Shown here piece after piece: positions 1-10,846 of a stretch of DNA of 37,404 nucleotides (the first letter of the stretch is position 1; each line of letters begins with the position of its first letter). The stretch is from Candidatus Poribacteria bacterium (GTDB taxonomy: Bacteria > Poribacteria > WGA-4E > JAJRTO01). The translations under genes were made by a program, and so were the position numbers. The stretch covers positions 1 to 37,404 of the forward strand of contig JAJRTO010000514.1 in assembly GCA_024278235.1 (NCBI GenBank). The letters are read 5' to 3'. A model generated the notes under the pieces. That model ran no database searches. It was not told where the DNA came from and was given only the letters and a program-made list of their open reading frames with translations.

Positions 1-3000
1 ACTCCACAGGAGCAGGATGTGCTCTATGAAGGGAATCTCCATTTCAAGAACCTATCGGCGGATCCCTGGTTGCGTATGGTGTATGGCTGGCCTGTCCAGT
101 TCGAGCAGTTTGGCGGCACCATCGATATCTCGCTCAACTATAACGGTTTCTTGAAAGATCCGGGCACATTCAATTTGTCTGGCGAGACAACATGGTATCA
201 ACCTTCCGTCAACGGCCTCCAATTTGCAGACTCACAGGCTCAATTTCGAGTACGGGGCGATGCCATTAACTGCACGGGAACATTGGATGGCGGTACATTT
301 GCTCTCTCCGGCAATCTGGGATTTCTCAAGCCCTACGTTATCAATCATCGGTTTGATGAACTTCATGTGGGACGATGGACAGAAGCACTGCGTCTCCCTC
401 CGTTAGCGGGTGACGCCACCGTGACCGTTCAGGTGACAGCAGAGACACCAGCAACGGTAGCATTTGATATTCCCCGGGCATCTCTGCACGGAGTGTCTCT
501 CGGTCAGATCGAGGGGGATGTTCGCTTTGTAGGGCAAACCCTCTACCTGGATCGTATCGAGATCCGGGGGTTCGCCGGTAGTAGGGGAGAACTCAGCGGA
601 ACGGCCATGCTGACCGATGAATTTCCCCTGGATCTGGATTTGCGCCTGGAATCGATAGATCTATCACATTATATCCGGCTGACAGGCACAGCCCATCCCA
701 TAGCGGGCCGAGGAACCGGCTCGATGCACCTGGAAGGACCTCTGAAAGAACTCACAGGGTCAGGACAATTCGACATGACGGAAGTGATGGCGTGGGGGCT
801 ACCCATCGATGATCTGATGTTGAAAGTAAATGTCTCCGAAAGCGTCTTTCATATTCCGCCAACCAGACTGATCACCAGTGGACAGGAGGGTCGATTTGAG
901 CTGAGCGTCGATCTTGATAGCCGTTACAGCGTGTTGGTCACCACGGAAGCATGTGAGTTGGTTGCGCTACGTGAGCCTCACCAGGTCACGTGGCCATTGG
1001 ATGCCCTGGTAGAAGCACGTGTCGAGGCTCAGGGAGATAAGAGTTCACAGAAGTTGGTGATTCGAGCACAGACCGATCTGTTGACATTTGCCGGAGAACC
1101 TTTGGGCGACGCCTATGTGGAAGGCCATTTACTGGAAAACGGGGTGATCCGCTTTGAGGGCAGTGGACTCGCAGACACTGTCGCATTGCAGATGGATCTG
1201 GAAAAAAGCGGGAAATCTTCCTCCGCTGATTTGTCTTCTTCCTCGGACTCAACATGGGATGTACCACTGCCCTTTACCCTGAAAATTCAATTCACGGATG
1301 GACGTCTGGAGCCATTCATTGCTGCTTTGAAACAACCCACACTCACGCACTTCCGAGGTACGGCCACCGGATCGTTTGAAAGTTCCGGCGATCTGATGGA
1401 CCCTGAAAACGTCATAAGCCACCTGAGTGTCGATTCACTCCGCATAGAAGGGCATCAGCAGTACCAGAACACACAACCGATAGAGATCAGCTTGATAGGC
1501 CCCACAACGCGGATCGATTCATTGCAGATAGCACCGGTAGGACAGGCGAATCCCACAGTTGAGGTGAACGGTTCATTCTCTGATGCCGAATATGATCTCA
1601 GGATTGAGGGGCGTTCTATATCCTTTGTAACACTGCTGGATCTGGCGGATCAGGAAGCTGTTTTACAGGGAGAAGGCCAACTTCAGGCAACCATTCAGGG
1701 TGCTCCGGCCTCCCCGGAAATCAACGTCGTCTGGGATTTCCCATCTGCTGTTTCCATCCCCAACAGGAGCTTCCTTGAAATTCCATACGGTGACTTCTCG
1801 AATCTGATCCTTCATTTCACAGACATTCGCGGTGAGGCGGATAGCCTCGACGGGGAACTTTTCATCGATAGCCGTTTCAAGGTGGAGGACAACCCCGTTG
1901 TGGTGACAGGGCATTGGCCGATGGTTCCATCTCCGCAGTCTCAGTCGCGGACAACACCGCCTCAAGGAGAGATAGAGACCACTATCGACTGGGAGCAAAT
2001 CGGTTTTCTGTCTGAGATCTACAGACGTATCCCCGATCTCCCCCCTATAGAAACATTTGAAGGCTCGATTTCAGGGACACTACAATTCACCGGAACCACT
2101 GAACATCCTCAACTGGTGGGAAATCTCAACGGTAAAGATCTCAGGCTGAAATGGGCTGATTGGCCCCAGTATCTGACGAATGGGGGTTTTCGATTAGAGA
2201 TCGATGCACGAGATCAAATTCAATGGACACTGACGGAATTCACCGGGAACATTGAAGATGCGGTCATCACCATCGATTCGGAGATCTCCTATCCCGGAGA
2301 TCTCCGGGACGCGCTCCGGGATACGACTTTCTGGCAGGATGTTCTGTTAGAACTCACGGCGACTGTCGACCGTCTGGATCTGGAGGTTCCCGCCCGCATC
2401 TTGGCCAAACAGCCAACTTTTCCTCTCCGGGGGACACTGACAACCGAACTACACTTAGAAGGGCGGGGGACGGGACTCGCAGGCTACACAGGAAGCATCA
2501 CCATTTCGCAGCTTGAGATACAAGTGCCGGGACATACCGTCCAACTCCAACGTCCCATTGAGTGCCGTTTGAGGGATGAAAAGCTGTATTTTGACGATGT
2601 CGCCCTGATCCAGGATCAAGGTAGACTCGAGCTGAATGGTCACCTGGAGTTGGTTGATCAAGCGGCCCAACTACGTGTCAAAGCGCAGCAACTCGATCTA
2701 TCGCTGTTATCTTCTTTTATTGACCTGCCCTATCCACTTCGAGGGCTCATCACGCTTGATCTATCGGTCGATGGAAATCTCAATGATCCCCGGCTTCAAG
2801 CAACGTGGGGAGTGCGCGGCGTCGGTATGCGGGCTGCCCAACTGGACGCACTTGCCGGCGAAGCGATCTATAAGAACCGCTTACTCATCCTGAAGGAGAC
2901 GCAGATCAGCGGTTATGGGAATCAATTTGTCCTATTTGGACGTATGCCCATCGATCTGGCACTCAGACCGATGCCCAGTGAAGAACGACTTCTCAATCGA

Positions 3001-5433
3001 CCGATGGATATGACGATCCGGGGAGAAGATGTCGAACTGGGTTTCCTGGCTTCCTTTAGCCGGTCCGTTCAAGAAGCCAGCGGCAAAGCGAACCTTGCTC
3101 TACATATTCAGGGCACAACAGCCCGACCTTACCTGCACGGTTCCGCTTCGATAGAAGATGGTATCGTGCAACTATACGGATTTGATATACCGCTCACAGA
3201 AGGCCGCTTGAGCATGACGGCTCGGCAAGGAACCCTGGTATTCGATGAGATCGGCTTTCGCATTGGCGCGGGGAGATACACTGCCCAGGGAGACTTCCGG
3301 ATGGATGGACTCCTTCCGCAGCATTTTCGAGGTTCTTGCCGTGGTGAACGTGTTCAATTGGATGACATCGCCAGAAATTTCCTTCCCCCTCCCTTAGCAG
3401 AGCAGGTAGGAGGAGAGATGAATTTCAGCGCGGATCTGAGCCTGGATCTCGCTCGTTGGGCGGAGGAACTGCGTTTGCTCGATGTATCTCCCTTGAACCC
3501 AAGCACTATCGTCAGATATGCCAGAGGCGAACTCCGTATCGAAGATGTTCGGATACGGTTTGGAGACAGCCTTATCAGAAATCGTAGTGCGGCTTCGCGA
3601 TCCTCGACCGGGAAACCGATGCGGATGATCTTTGAAAATCAGATGTTGAGTTTGGCCGGATTTGAACTAGCAGATGTAAGGAACGATAGCTTCTATGTTC
3701 ATGTGCGTGACGGTCAGGTGTGGAAACTCAATAAAGCATTGGATCTCGACGTTCAGGGATATGTGACAGATCGGTTGGTCAGCGATTTTCTGCCGCCATC
3801 CCCTCAACTAACGGGCAAATTAGACTACCGTATTACGGTGAGTGGTAATGAAAAGCAACCGATCATCGATTGTTACTGGCGTCTTCCACAGTTCACACTG
3901 AATGATGCCACGTTTGATCTCCTCGAAGGACGCCTGCGCTACGAGGATCAGATGTTATCTGTGGGTCAAGATCAACCGATTCATGCAAAGATCGGCACAA
4001 ATACGCTCAACATTACAGGTAAAATCCCCGTTACTATGACTCCTATTGAGTGGCGATGGGCACTGCTCCCCGGCAGTTCACAACTTGAACTCAACGCCTT
4101 TCTCCCCGATTTGGGATTCATACCGCTGCTGCAGCGCGATTTAACCTATGTTGATGGACGCGCCGAGCTTAACCTGACAGTTGGAGGGTATATTCGCCAA
4201 CCATCCTTCTCCGGATTCCTACGCACTCGGGATCTCAATCTTGGCATTGCCCAGGCGGGGCTTGAATTTGCATCTGTGAATGGTGACCTGGATTTCTCCG
4301 AACAACAGATCCGTGTCGTCTACCTGGGAGGACAGTTGAATGGGGGGACATTCAGTGTTCGAGGTTCGATCGGACTCACAAACTACTTACCGGAGAAACT
4401 CGAATTGGTCGGGGAACTTAATCAATGCGTCTTTGCCCAACCCGGGGTTTATGAGATAACATGCAGCACAGAACGCTCAGGGATCCGCCTGGAGCGAACG
4501 TTAGCTCAACCCCATCTGCGAGGAGACATCACTGTCCTGGATGGGCGTTACGAACAGCAGTGGGAAAATCTCGTTCGAGACTGGTTCTCCTACAAGAGTA
4601 AAGCCCAAGACGCAGTAGTTTATGATGCCCCTATTCTGCGAAACCTGACACTTGATCTTGGCATTGAGTCGCCCAACAACCTTCGGCTCGACACGCGGGG
4701 GCTGGCGGATATCGAGGCGCGTGTCAGTGGACGGTTGGTAGGTCCACTCGATAACCCTGTTTTTGTGGGGGATGTCTACCTTATCGATGGTGAGTTCTAT
4801 TTCCTTGAACACAAATTTGAACTGGATCGACAAGATCCGGGAGTCATCAGCAATCGAGATGAGACTGTTTTCAATCCTAACTATCGCATTTCTGCAAAGG
4901 CGACCATCCCATCGGTCGATCTCTATGATATCAATGGCGGACTTGTTACGAAGGATGTGCGCATTCATACAGATCTGCACGGTACACTGCTGAAACCCGC
5001 CCCCCCTGTATTTACGGTCGAAATCCTGCAACCGGAGGGGCGACAATTCCCCATACTGGATAGCCAACAGGTCTTGTGGCTTCTAACCATCGGTCGTACA
5101 GCACCTCTCAATCCGGACGGAACCCTGGCTTTATCCGAGACGGCTCCCGACCTACTGACCAAAACTCAACGTTATTTCTTCAACCGATTCGGTCGCGCTA
5201 TCGGACTGGGGGCTTTGGAAGTCGATGTGGATCCCAATGCTCTTGAGGCATCGCGTATCCTCTTCAAGAAGACGTTCTCGCCCCGCTGGGCCTTGACGTA
5301 TTCTTCCTCGCTCCATGAAGAACCCCGCATCGAAGTGGAATATCAGTTGAACGACCGAATCTCCATCAATGCAGAACGCAATGAGCGCGGACAATATGGC
5401 ATCGACTTAAAACTTGAGCATGAATTTGATTAA
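1..5433 (+). CDS. TamB-family (DUF490/AsmA-like) translocation/assembly module protein, 5'-truncated by window edge
   Basis: Frame 1 is open from base 1 to 5433. Very long repetitive beta-rich protein with a typical TamB C-terminus (LDTRGLADIEARVSGRLVGPLDNPVFVGDVYLIDGEFYFLEHKFEL...). Followed directly by a BamA/TamA-family gene. Confidence 0.88.
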   Translation, partial: TPQEQDVLYEGNLHFKNLSADPWLRMVYGWPVQFEQFGGTIDISLNYNGFLKDPGTFNLSGETTWYQPSVNGLQFADSQAQFRVRGDAINCTGTLDGGTFALSGNLGFLKPYVINHRFDELHVGRWTEALRLPPLAGDATVTVQVTAETPATVAFDIPRASLHGVSLGQIEGDVRFVGQTLYLDRIEIRGFAGSRGELSGTAMLTDEFPLDLDLRLESIDLSHYIRLTGTAHPIAGRGTGSMHLEGPLKELTGSGQFDMTEVMAWGLPIDDLMLKVNVSESVFHIPPTRLITSGQEGRFELSVDLDSRYSVLVTTEACELVALREPHQVTWPLDALVEARVEAQGDKSSQKLVIRAQTDLLTFAGEPLGDAYVEGHLLENGVIRFEGSGLADTVALQMDLEKSGKSSSADLSSSSDSTWDVPLPFTLKIQFTDGRLEPFIAALKQPTLTHFRGTATGSFESSGDLMDPENVISHLSVDSLRIEGHQQYQNTQPIEISLIGPTTRIDSLQIAPVGQANPTVEVNGSFSDAEYDLRIEGRSISFVTLLDLADQEAVLQGEGQLQATIQGAPASPEINVVWDFPSAVSIPNRSFLEIPYGDFSNLILHFTDIRGEADSLDGELFIDSRFKVEDNPVVVTGHWPMVPSPQSQSRTTPPQGEIETTIDWEQIGFLSEIYRRIPDLPPIETFEGSISGTLQFTGTTEHPQLVGNLNGKDLRLKWADWPQYLTNGGFRLEIDARDQIQWTLTEFTGNIEDAVITIDSEISYPGDLRDALRDTTFWQDVLLELTATVDRLDLEVPARILAKQPTFPLRGTLTTELHLEGRGTGLAGYTGSITISQLEIQVPGHTVQLQRPIECRLRDEKLYFDDVALIQDQGRLELNGHLELVDQAAQLRVKAQQLDLSLLSSFIDLPYPLRGLITLDLSVDGNLNDPRLQATWGVRGVGMRAAQLDALAGEAIYKNRLLILKETQISGYGNQFVLFGRMPIDLALRPMPSEERLLNRPMDMTIRGEDVELGFLASFSRSVQEASGKANLALHIQGTTARPYLHGSASIEDGIVQLYGFDIPLTEGRLSMTARQGTLVFDEIGFRIGAGRYTAQGDFRMDGLLPQHFRGSCRGERVQLDDIARNFLPPPLAEQVGGEMNFSADLSLDLARWAEELRLLDVSPLNPSTIVRYARGELRIEDVRIRFGDSLIRNRSAASRSSTGKPMRMIFENQMLSLAGFELADVRNDSFYVHVRDGQVWKLNKALDLDVQGYVTDRLVSDFLPPSPQLTGKLDYRITVSGNEKQPIIDCYWRLPQFTLNDATFDLLEGRLRYEDQMLSVGQDQPIHAKIGTNTLNITGKIPVTMTPIEWRWALLPGSSQLELNAFLPDLGFIPLLQRDLTYVDGRAELNLTVGGYIRQPSFSGFLRTRDLNLGIAQAGLEFASVNGDLDFSEQQIRVVYLGGQLNGGTFSVRGSIGLTNYLPEKLELVGELNQCVFAQPGVYEITCSTERSGIRLERTLAQPHLRGDITVLDGRYEQQWENLVRDWFSYKSKAQDAVVYDAPILRNLTLDLGIESPNNLRLDTRGLADIEARVSGRLVGPLDNPVFVGDVYLIDGEFYFLEHKFELDRQDPGVISNRDETVFNPNYRISAKATIPSVDLYDINGGLVTKDVRIHTDLHGTLLKPAPPVFTVEILQPEGRQFPILDSQQVLWLLTIGRTAPLNPDGTLALSETAPDLLTKTQRYFFNRFGRAIGLGALEVDVDPNALEASRILFKKTFSPRWALTYSSSLHEEPRIEVEYQLNDRISINAERNERGQYGIDLKLEHEFD

Positions 5434-8158
5434 ACTCGCGATCGTGATCCTACTCCCACTATTGTTCCAGGTGGGCCTCTATGCCCAGGACTCCTCTGTC
5501 GTACTCTCCATCCGCTATGAAACGGGCAGTGGAGAGCCGCTCGCAGAGAATTTATTTGAGCAGGTGCAAGCCCGAATGCACGTGAAGATCCAACAGCCTC
5601 TGTCTCGATATCAAGTGCGCAAATCTATCGAAGATATCTATCAACTCGATCAGTTTTCCCAGATAACCGTAGAGTCCGAAGATGAACCCGGTGGTATCCG
5701 CCTCGTGGTGCGATTGGAGGAGAAAACTCAGATTCTCACCATGACCATACGGGGGAACGAGGTCATCAAGCCTAAGACAATTCTGGCAGCGATATGGTCT
5801 TCCCCGGGAAGGGAATACGTACCCTCCCGGTGGCAGCGAGATCAGGAGATTATCAGAAAACTCTATCAGGATCAGGGATATTTTCAGGCTCAAGTCAGTG
5901 TCGAGGTGCGCAGAGCAGCAGAGCACAAAGTGGAACTTCGCATTGAAATTGTTGAAGGGGAACCGACCCGGATTTCAAGCATCTATTTCAGCGGAATCCG
6001 GGCCTTTGATGAACAGAAACTCCGCAAGCTGGTACACACGAGACCCGGAAAGATCTACAAGGCAAGCACCCTGTCGGAGGATGTGAAACGCCTGACGCAG
6101 TTCTATCGCAAGAACAATTATCTTTCGATGCAGGTTCTCAGGGCAGGCCCTGGCGAATATTCTGAAAAGGACAATCAAACTTCAGTGGTCATCGAAATCG
6201 AAGAGGGAACCAAGCTGATCCTGCATATCGAAGGAAATGACCGTATCAGCACAAAGGAAATCAAGAAAAACCTGTCATTTCACCACGGCCGACAGCAATA
6301 TTCAACATACACTCTGCGGAAGAATGCCCTGAACATCCAAAGGCTCTACCAACAACGGGGATATTCCTGGGCTCAGGTGGAGACACATATCGACCAATCA
6401 TCTGATGACGAAACCCACGTCTATTTCGTCATCGAGGAAGGCAAGCAGTTTCATGTTTCCCGAATCGAGTTTCAGGGAGATCGTGCCTTCTCGGATGACA
6501 GGCTACTCGCTGAGATACGTACCCGGCCGCGTCATTTCCTTTCACTTCCGGGGCTTTCTTGGCTTCCGGGGCTTTCCTGGCTGTTTTCCAAAGGCACTTT
6601 CGATGAGGATACTTTTGCCACAGACCTCCGTGCACTTGAACTGTTCTACAAAAGACAGGGCTATCAATCTGTGGTTATCGAACCTGTCAGGCAGTACGAT
6701 GTCGAAACGGGAAGCGTGTCCCTGACTATCCGCATTCAGAAAGGACCTCAGAGTATTCTCCGTGATATACGGATCGAAGGCAATCAGGCAATACCAACAT
6801 CGGAGATCATGGATGAACTGCGTCTCCAGAAAGGTATGCCCTACGCGCTCGACCTTGTGAAGGTCGATAGAACTCGAATCGAGAATCGCTACCGGCGGGC
6901 TGGCTACATCCACAGCAAGATACAATCAGAGATCCAAAACGACACGGTTATCTATCATATAGAAGAGGGTCCGAGGGCCTTCCTCGGTAAACTCATCATC
7001 CAGGGAAATAGACGGACGAAAGATGAAGTGATCCTGCGAGAATTCAGACTCAAGGAGGGCGACCTATACGATGCTGAGGAGATTATGCTAACCCGGCAGG
7101 CACTCTTCGGATTGGGGCTTTTCCGAAACGTTGATCTCGAGCCGATGTTTCGACAGCAAAGCCCGGAGAAAGTGACCATCGACCTGAAAGTAAACGTTGA
7201 TGAACGTCGAGCCGGGTCGATCAATATCCGGGGGGGATACAGTCCGTCAGAACAGCTTCGTGGCACGTTCGAGATCGTTCACCGAAATCTGTTTGGCCGT
7301 GGGCGGCGATTGGGGACGATATTAAGACGAGGAACCGCCGGGAATCTCTATGAAGTCCATTTTGTGGAACCCTGGCTATTCCACACACGCACTCGCACCA
7401 CTGCACGTATCTTTCGTGATCGACGTGAGGAACTGGACAATACCCTGGCAACCGGAGGGATTCTGGCGGTGTCACGCCGTCTGAACCTCCTGAACACCCA
7501 GAATGACATTGCTTTGCAATATAGATATGAACAACTCGAACATCCGAGTCAGCCGAACATCCTTGTCAGCAGTATCGGCACTGCCCTCCAGCAAGACACA
7601 AGGAACGATCCGCTGGATCCGATGAAGGGTTCTTATCATCAACTCTCTGTGGAGTACGCAGGATCCCACCTGGGCGGAAACAGCAACTTCATCAAGCTCA
7701 AGACGGACCACCGCTACTACATGATGCATGAGGATGCCGTATTCGCCTTTGCGATACGCGCCGGGCTTGGAGAGGGGTTGCGTTCCACCAAAGAGATCGC
7801 TGCAGCAGAGCGATTCCATGCAGGAGGGCCTTACACCTTGCGAGGGTTCAAACAGTTCTCACTGGGCGAAAAAGATGCGACAGGTAATTTCAGCGGCGAT
7901 GTGATGCTGATCCTGAATGCCGAGTTGCGTTTCCCAATACATGGTATTCTGGGCGGATCGTTCTTTCTGGATGCGGGGAACGTCTGGGGAGGGCTCGCCG
8001 ATCTTCGTCCCTTCAAAATCAAATCGAACGTTGGCCTGGGACTCCGTTTCGCAACCCCCATTGGCCCCGCCCGTATCGACTATGGTTTCCCCTTGATTCG
8101 CCGCACCGGCGGAGGTATCCCCGGAAAACTCTGGTTCGTGCTAGGGCAAGCGTTTTAA
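5414..8158 (+). CDS. BamA/TamA (Omp85) family outer membrane protein with multiple POTRA domains
   Basis: Signal-peptide-like N-terminus, repeated POTRA motifs (hxGNxxh...GY...V...hxIxEG), C-terminal beta-barrel with LRGF motif (GGPYTLRGFKQF) and terminal Phe. Overlaps the TamB gene by 20 nt. Confidence 0.93.
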   Translation: MSMNLIKLAIVILLPLLFQVGLYAQDSSVVLSIRYETGSGEPLAENLFEQVQARMHVKIQQPLSRYQVRKSIEDIYQLDQFSQITVESEDEPGGIRLVVRLEEKTQILTMTIRGNEVIKPKTILAAIWSSPGREYVPSRWQRDQEIIRKLYQDQGYFQAQVSVEVRRAAEHKVELRIEIVEGEPTRISSIYFSGIRAFDEQKLRKLVHTRPGKIYKASTLSEDVKRLTQFYRKNNYLSMQVLRAGPGEYSEKDNQTSVVIEIEEGTKLILHIEGNDRISTKEIKKNLSFHHGRQQYSTYTLRKNALNIQRLYQQRGYSWAQVETHIDQSSDDETHVYFVIEEGKQFHVSRIEFQGDRAFSDDRLLAEIRTRPRHFLSLPGLSWLPGLSWLFSKGTFDEDTFATDLRALELFYKRQGYQSVVIEPVRQYDVETGSVSLTIRIQKGPQSILRDIRIEGNQAIPTSEIMDELRLQKGMPYALDLVKVDRTRIENRYRRAGYIHSKIQSEIQNDTVIYHIEEGPRAFLGKLIIQGNRRTKDEVILREFRLKEGDLYDAEEIMLTRQALFGLGLFRNVDLEPMFRQQSPEKVTIDLKVNVDERRAGSINIRGGYSPSEQLRGTFEIVHRNLFGRGRRLGTILRRGTAGNLYEVHFVEPWLFHTRTRTTARIFRDRREELDNTLATGGILAVSRRLNLLNTQNDIALQYRYEQLEHPSQPNILVSSIGTALQQDTRNDPLDPMKGSYHQLSVEYAGSHLGGNSNFIKLKTDHRYYMMHEDAVFAFAIRAGLGEGLRSTKEIAAAERFHAGGPYTLRGFKQFSLGEKDATGNFSGDVMLILNAELRFPIHGILGGSFFLDAGNVWGGLADLRPFKIKSNVGLGLRFATPIGPARIDYGFPLIRRTGGGIPGKLWFVLGQAF

Positions 8159-8187
8159 CACCGCTCTCAGTCTGAAAGGAGAATCTA

Positions 8188-9141
8188 ATGAATGCAAACC
8201 GTATCTATGATCCCACAGTTGAAAAACTGGCATCGCTGTTTCCGCGTTTTGATATTTCCGATGCAGCCGGGGCAAGGGCCATACTGAACAAATATATGGA
8301 GGCTATGGCAGCCGAAGGCGTCGAACGACCGACCGATGACCGCATCGAGGAAATTGAGCGGACGATACCAGGGCCAAACGGTGCACCTGACGTGCCAATT
8401 CGCATCTATATGCCCAAAGATCGTACAGAAGCGGGGCCGGGCTTTGTTAATTTTCATGGTGGCGGATTTATTCTGGGAGATCTGGAGACAGAGCATCCGC
8501 GCTGTCTGATAATGGCAGCGGAGGGTGGAGCCGTTTCTGTAGGCGTTGATTATCGACTTGCTCCTGAAAACCCATTCCCGGCAGGTGTTGAAGACTGCTA
8601 TGCGGCCTTACAGTGGGTGGCGGGACACGCAGAAGAACTCAAAATCGATCCGACCAGGATTGCGATTGGCGGCGGCAGCGCGGGCGGCAATCTGACGGCG
8701 GCAGTTGCGTTGATGGCACGGGATCGCGGTGGGCCAGATGTGGCGTTCCAAATGCTGATTTATCCCGTCATCGATGACCGGTGTGAGACTCCGTCGATGA
8801 AAAACGGTGCAGATCTGTACATCTGGAATGAGCAGAACTCGCTGGACATGTGGGATCACTACATCGGTGAAGACCGTAGCAACGTGTCGCCCTATGCAGC
8901 ACCCGCCCGTGCCGAAGATCTATCAGGTTTGCCACCTGCTTACATCATGACCTGTGAGCACGATCCCCTGCGCGACGAGGCCATCATCTACGCAATGCGA
9001 CTGATGGCGGCCGGCGTTCAAGTCGAATTACACAACTATCCGGGCACAGTCCACGGTTTTGATTTCCTGACACCATCCGAAATCTCGACGCGTGCGATCC
9101 ATGAGGGAGTTGAGGCGTTTAAGCGAGCGATGGTGAGCTAA
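8188..9141 (+). CDS. alpha/beta hydrolase, HSL/acetyl-esterase family
   Basis: HGGGF oxyanion-hole motif (FHGGGFILGD), GGGSAGGN nucleophile elbow, C-terminal H in GTVHGF; RBS aaaggaga upstream. Confidence 0.9.
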   Translation: MNANRIYDPTVEKLASLFPRFDISDAAGARAILNKYMEAMAAEGVERPTDDRIEEIERTIPGPNGAPDVPIRIYMPKDRTEAGPGFVNFHGGGFILGDLETEHPRCLIMAAEGGAVSVGVDYRLAPENPFPAGVEDCYAALQWVAGHAEELKIDPTRIAIGGGSAGGNLTAAVALMARDRGGPDVAFQMLIYPVIDDRCETPSMKNGADLYIWNEQNSLDMWDHYIGEDRSNVSPYAAPARAEDLSGLPPAYIMTCEHDPLRDEAIIYAMRLMAAGVQVELHNYPGTVHGFDFLTPSEISTRAIHEGVEAFKRAMVS

Positions 9142-9321
9142 GAAACGTAAGTAGCGATAGCTTAAGCAGCAGGAATATCCTATGCACATCATTACGAGAA
9201 AACGGGAGAACGTGAAGACGCGCCAATTCCCGTCTTCCCGTCTTCTGTGATTTCGGTACCTGTTTACAAAAATGTTACCCACTGAAACCGTTGAACAAAA
9301 ATGATTCATAAGGAAAAAACC

Positions 9322-10788
9322 ATGAAAAACGGCAAGAAGAAGTTGACCACAAATGCGGGTGCTCCCGTACCCGATAATCAGAATGTGATGACTGCCGGGC
9401 CTCGCGGCCCACAATTGCTGCAGGATGTCTGGTTCCTGGAAAAGCTCGCCCACTTTGATCGTGAGGTCATCCCCGAGAGGCGTATGCATGCCAAGGGATC
9501 CGGGGCGTATGGAACCTTCACCGTTACCCACGACATCACCCGCTATACCAAAGCAAAGATTTTCTCCGAGGTTGGAAAGAAGACCGAACTTTTCACACGT
9601 TTCTCGACGGTGGCGGGAGAACGCGGCGCGGCAGATGCGGAGCGGGATATCCGTGGGTTTGCCGTAAAATTCTACACCGAAGAAGGTAATTGGGACCTGG
9701 TGGGTAATAACACGCCCGTCTTCTTCCTGCGCGACCCACTCAAGTTCCCTGACCTCAACCACGCAGTGAAGCGAGATCCCCGAACAAACCTGCGGAGCGC
9801 ACGCAATAACTGGGATTTCTGGACATCACTACCGGAGGCACTGCACCAAATCACCATCACCATGAGCGACCGTGGCATTCCCTACTCCTATCGCCACATG
9901 CACGGATTTGGCAGTCATACCTTCAGCCTCATCAATGCCCAAAACGAACGGCACTGGGTCAAGTTCCATTTTGTCAGCCAACAGGGCATCAAGAACCTCA
10001 CAGATGCCGAAGCCGAGGCCGTCATAGGCAAATGCCGGGAAAGCCATCAGCGCGACCTTTATGAAAGCATCGAGAAGAAAGACTTTCCGAGGTGGAAGTT
10101 TTTCATCCAGGTGATGCCGGAGAAGGAAGCCGCCAACTGCCCGTACAATCCATTCGACCTGACGAAGGTATGGTTCCACAAGGACTATCCGCTCATTGAG
10201 GTCGGGATTATGGAACTGAATCGCAACCCCGAAAACTATTTTGCCGAGGTCGAGCAGTCCGCCTTCAACCCGGCCAACATCGTGCCCGGTATTGGCTTCT
10301 CACCCGATAAAATGTTACAGGGCCGTCTGTTCTCGTACGGGGATGCCCAGCGTTATCGGCTTGGTGTGAATCATCACCTGATCCCGGTCAACGCATCGCG
10401 CTGCCCCTTCCACAGTTATCACCGCGATGGAGCCATGCGAGTCGATGGCAACTATGGCAGCACTCTCGGCTATGAACCCAACAGCTATGGTGAGTGGGAA
10501 CAGCAATCAGCGTTCTCAGAACCGCCTCTCAACCTGGACGGAGCTGCCGATCATTGGAACCATCGTGATGACGACGATTACTACACCCAGCCCGGCTTGC
10601 TTTTCCGCCTGATGAGTCCTGAACAGCAAGAAGCCCTCTTTGGCAATACCGCTCGTGCCATGGGCGATGCACCCAGGGAGATCAAGATCCGGCATATCGG
10701 CAACTGCATGAAAGCCGATCCCGCTTATGGAAAGGGCGTGGCCGATGCTTTGGGTATTTCGCTTGACGATGTACCCGGAGAGGGATGA
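9322..10788 (+). CDS. katA: heme catalase (monofunctional, KatA-like)
   Basis: Typical catalase sequence ([43 protein letters not shown]; heme ligand region [14 protein letters not shown]). ORF opens at 9301, but the ATG at 9322 has the better RBS (aaggaaaa). Confidence 0.95.
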   Translation: MKNGKKKLTTNAGAPVPDNQNVMTAGPRGPQLLQDVWFLEKLAHFDREVIPERRMHAKGSGAYGTFTVTHDITRYTKAKIFSEVGKKTELFTRFSTVAGERGAADAERDIRGFAVKFYTEEGNWDLVGNNTPVFFLRDPLKFPDLNHAVKRDPRTNLRSARNNWDFWTSLPEALHQITITMSDRGIPYSYRHMHGFGSHTFSLINAQNERHWVKFHFVSQQGIKNLTDAEAEAVIGKCRESHQRDLYESIEKKDFPRWKFFIQVMPEKEAANCPYNPFDLTKVWFHKDYPLIEVGIMELNRNPENYFAEVEQSAFNPANIVPGIGFSPDKMLQGRLFSYGDAQRYRLGVNHHLIPVNASRCPFHSYHRDGAMRVDGNYGSTLGYEPNSYGEWEQQSAFSEPPLNLDGAADHWNHRDDDDYYTQPGLLFRLMSPEQQEALFGNTARAMGDAPREIKIRHIGNCMKADPAYGKGVADALGISLDDVPGEG

Positions 10789-10846
10789 CATCGGCATCCC
10801 GTAGCAGATTGCGTTGAAACATTACTCTGCTCTCTTTCACGGATTC

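Noticed and set aside
4501-5067. 188-aa minus-strand ORF
   Set aside because: Lies fully antisense to the well-supported TamB gene; composition does not look like a real protein family.
9214-9245. GAAGACG ... CGTCTTC / CGTCTTC inverted and tandem short repeats upstream of the catalase gene
   Set aside because: Short, low-complexity arms with two alternative partners and no U-tract; too weak to call a terminator or operator.
9028-9762. 244-aa minus-strand ORF
   Set aside because: Antisense to the hydrolase 3' end and catalase 5' end; no recognisable motifs.
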